Shown one piece after another: positions 14,039 through 14,707 of a DNA stretch of 14,707 nt (its first letter is position 1; each line of letters opens with the position of its first letter). The stretch is from an uncultured Alphaproteobacteria bacterium. GTDB lineage: Bacteria > Pseudomonadota > Alphaproteobacteria > Rs-D84. The notes beneath the pieces were generated by a model. That model was not told the origin of the DNA, searched no databases, and saw nothing but the letters and a program-made list of their open reading frames with translations. Made by a program: the position numbers and the translations under genes. The stretch spans positions 1-14,707 of the forward strand of contig CAMOCR010000009.1 in assembly GCA_946611025.1 (NCBI GenBank), in the 5' to 3' direction.

Positions 14039-14707
14039 ATGTTTGAATTAAATGGTCGTGTTGCTTTAATTACCGGTGCAACCGGTGGAATTGGTGGTGC
14101 AATCGCACATAAAATGAAACAAGCGAGCGCAACCGTTGTTGTGTCGGGTCGTAATATCGCAAAATTAAACAGCGAATTTGATGACACATATATCAAGATT
14201 CCATGCGACTTGGCGGCGGACGGCGGCGCGGTTGAATTGATGATGAATACGATTGAACAATGCGGCAAAATTGATATTTTGGTGAATAATGCCGGCATCA
14301 CACGCGATACATTGTTAATGCGCATGACTGATGAACAATTTGACGAAGTGTTAAATACAAACCTGAAATCGTGTTTCAAATTATGTCGGGCGGCGATTAT
14401 GCCGATGATGAAAAATCGCTATGGTCGTATTATCAATATGGCGTCCATTATCGGTGTTATTGGTGGCGCCGGCCAGGCGAACTATGCGGCAAGTAAGGGT
14501 GGCATGATTGCAATGACCAAGTCAATAGCAGCCGAGGTTGCATCGCGCAACATCACCGCGAATTGCATTGCCCCAGGGTTCATCAAAACCCCAATGACGG
14601 ATGTCTTGCCAGACGAATTAAAAGAAACATATTTGAAACAAATACCGGCGGGTCGCTTTGGCGAACCAGACGATATCGCAAACGCGTGTGTGTTCTTAGC
14701 CAGCGAA
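14039..14707 (+). CDS. fabG: 3-oxoacyl-ACP reductase FabG, cut by window edge
   Basis: This NADPH-dependent short-chain dehydrogenase reduces 3-oxoacyl-ACP to 3-hydroxyacyl-ACP. From the ATG at 14039 the frame is open for 223 codons to the end of the window. About 20-25 residues are missing compared with the usual 245-247. The cofactor loop TGATGGIG is at 12-19 and NNAG at 83-86. The catalytic tetrad is Asn108, Ser136 (NMASIIG), and Tyr149 and Lys153 (NYAASKGG). IAPGFIKTPMTD follows at 177-188. The closeness to fabD and the GGAG ribosome-binding site in the fabD 3' end support FabG rather than another dehydrogenase of the family. Codon use matches fabD. Confidence 0.94.
   Translation, partial: MFELNGRVALITGATGGIGGAIAHKMKQASATVVVSGRNIAKLNSEFDDTYIKIPCDLAADGGAVELMMNTIEQCGKIDILVNNAGITRDTLLMRMTDEQFDEVLNTNLKSCFKLCRAAIMPMMKNRYGRIINMASIIGVIGGAGQANYAASKGGMIAMTKSIAAEVASRNITANCIAPGFIKTPMTDVLPDELKETYLKQIPAGRFGEPDDIANACVFLASE

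Noticed and set aside
13921..14379. Minus-strand open frame of 152 codons across fabD and fabG.
   Set aside because: Opposite strand of the fabD end and fabG, both fixed by catalytic motifs.
1..14707. CRISPR array, insertion sequence, prophage or defence island.
   Set aside because: No spaced repeats, transposase, integrase, capsid or nuclease-type proteins were seen in any frame.

Overview
The window looks like chromosomal DNA of a host-associated or reduced alphaproteobacterium. The evidence is an alphaproteobacterial-style RpoH C-terminus, a VirD4-type coupling ATPase, a porin with a signal peptide and a terminal Phe, an AccB/AccC pair, and AT-leaning codon use. Placement below class level (Rickettsiales/Holosporales-like or a gut alphaproteobacterial lineage) is inference only. 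Nearly every gene is a recognisable housekeeping gene. I see no phage, insertion sequence, CRISPR array or defence island.

Layout. At 1-1187 (+) are the end of rpoH and a porin-like outer-membrane protein, closed by a bidirectional terminator. At 1244-3610 (-) is a tight rsmE-rluB-TPR gene cluster; the first two genes are an rRNA methyltransferase and an rRNA pseudouridine synthase overlapping by ATGA. At 3668-5869 (+) stands an isolated virD4-like ATPase gene. A second bidirectional terminator with an unusually long loop follows. At 5926-8391 (-) are accC and accB (biotin carboxylase and biotin carrier), preceded by yidD and rnpA. At 8503-9552 (+) is mreB. A strong promoter then drives a degenerate tRNA-Val copy followed by an intact tRNA-Val(GAC). 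After a third bidirectional terminator comes an AT-rich gene of unknown function (9801-10271, -). From 10395 to the end (+) are metG, a 52-codon unrecognised ORF, queH, and then fabD-fabG, the last cut by the window edge.

How the genes fit together. accBC and fabDG supply malonyl-CoA and the first elongation steps of fatty-acid synthesis. rsmE, rluB, rnpA, metG, queH and tRNA-Val all serve RNA maturation or translation. mreB, yidD and the porin serve the envelope. virD4 implies a type IV secretion or conjugation apparatus encoded elsewhere.

The most notable points are: a MetRS whose C-terminal tRNA-binding domain reads like the PheT type; a 4 x 7-bp tandem repeat inside metG; a small ORF translationally coupled to queH; the decayed tRNA-Val duplicate; the orphan VirD4; a terminator hairpin carrying a 32-nt insert; and several genes with a -10 box almost abutting the start codon and no Shine-Dalgarno. 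I did not find a clear undescribed multi-gene system.
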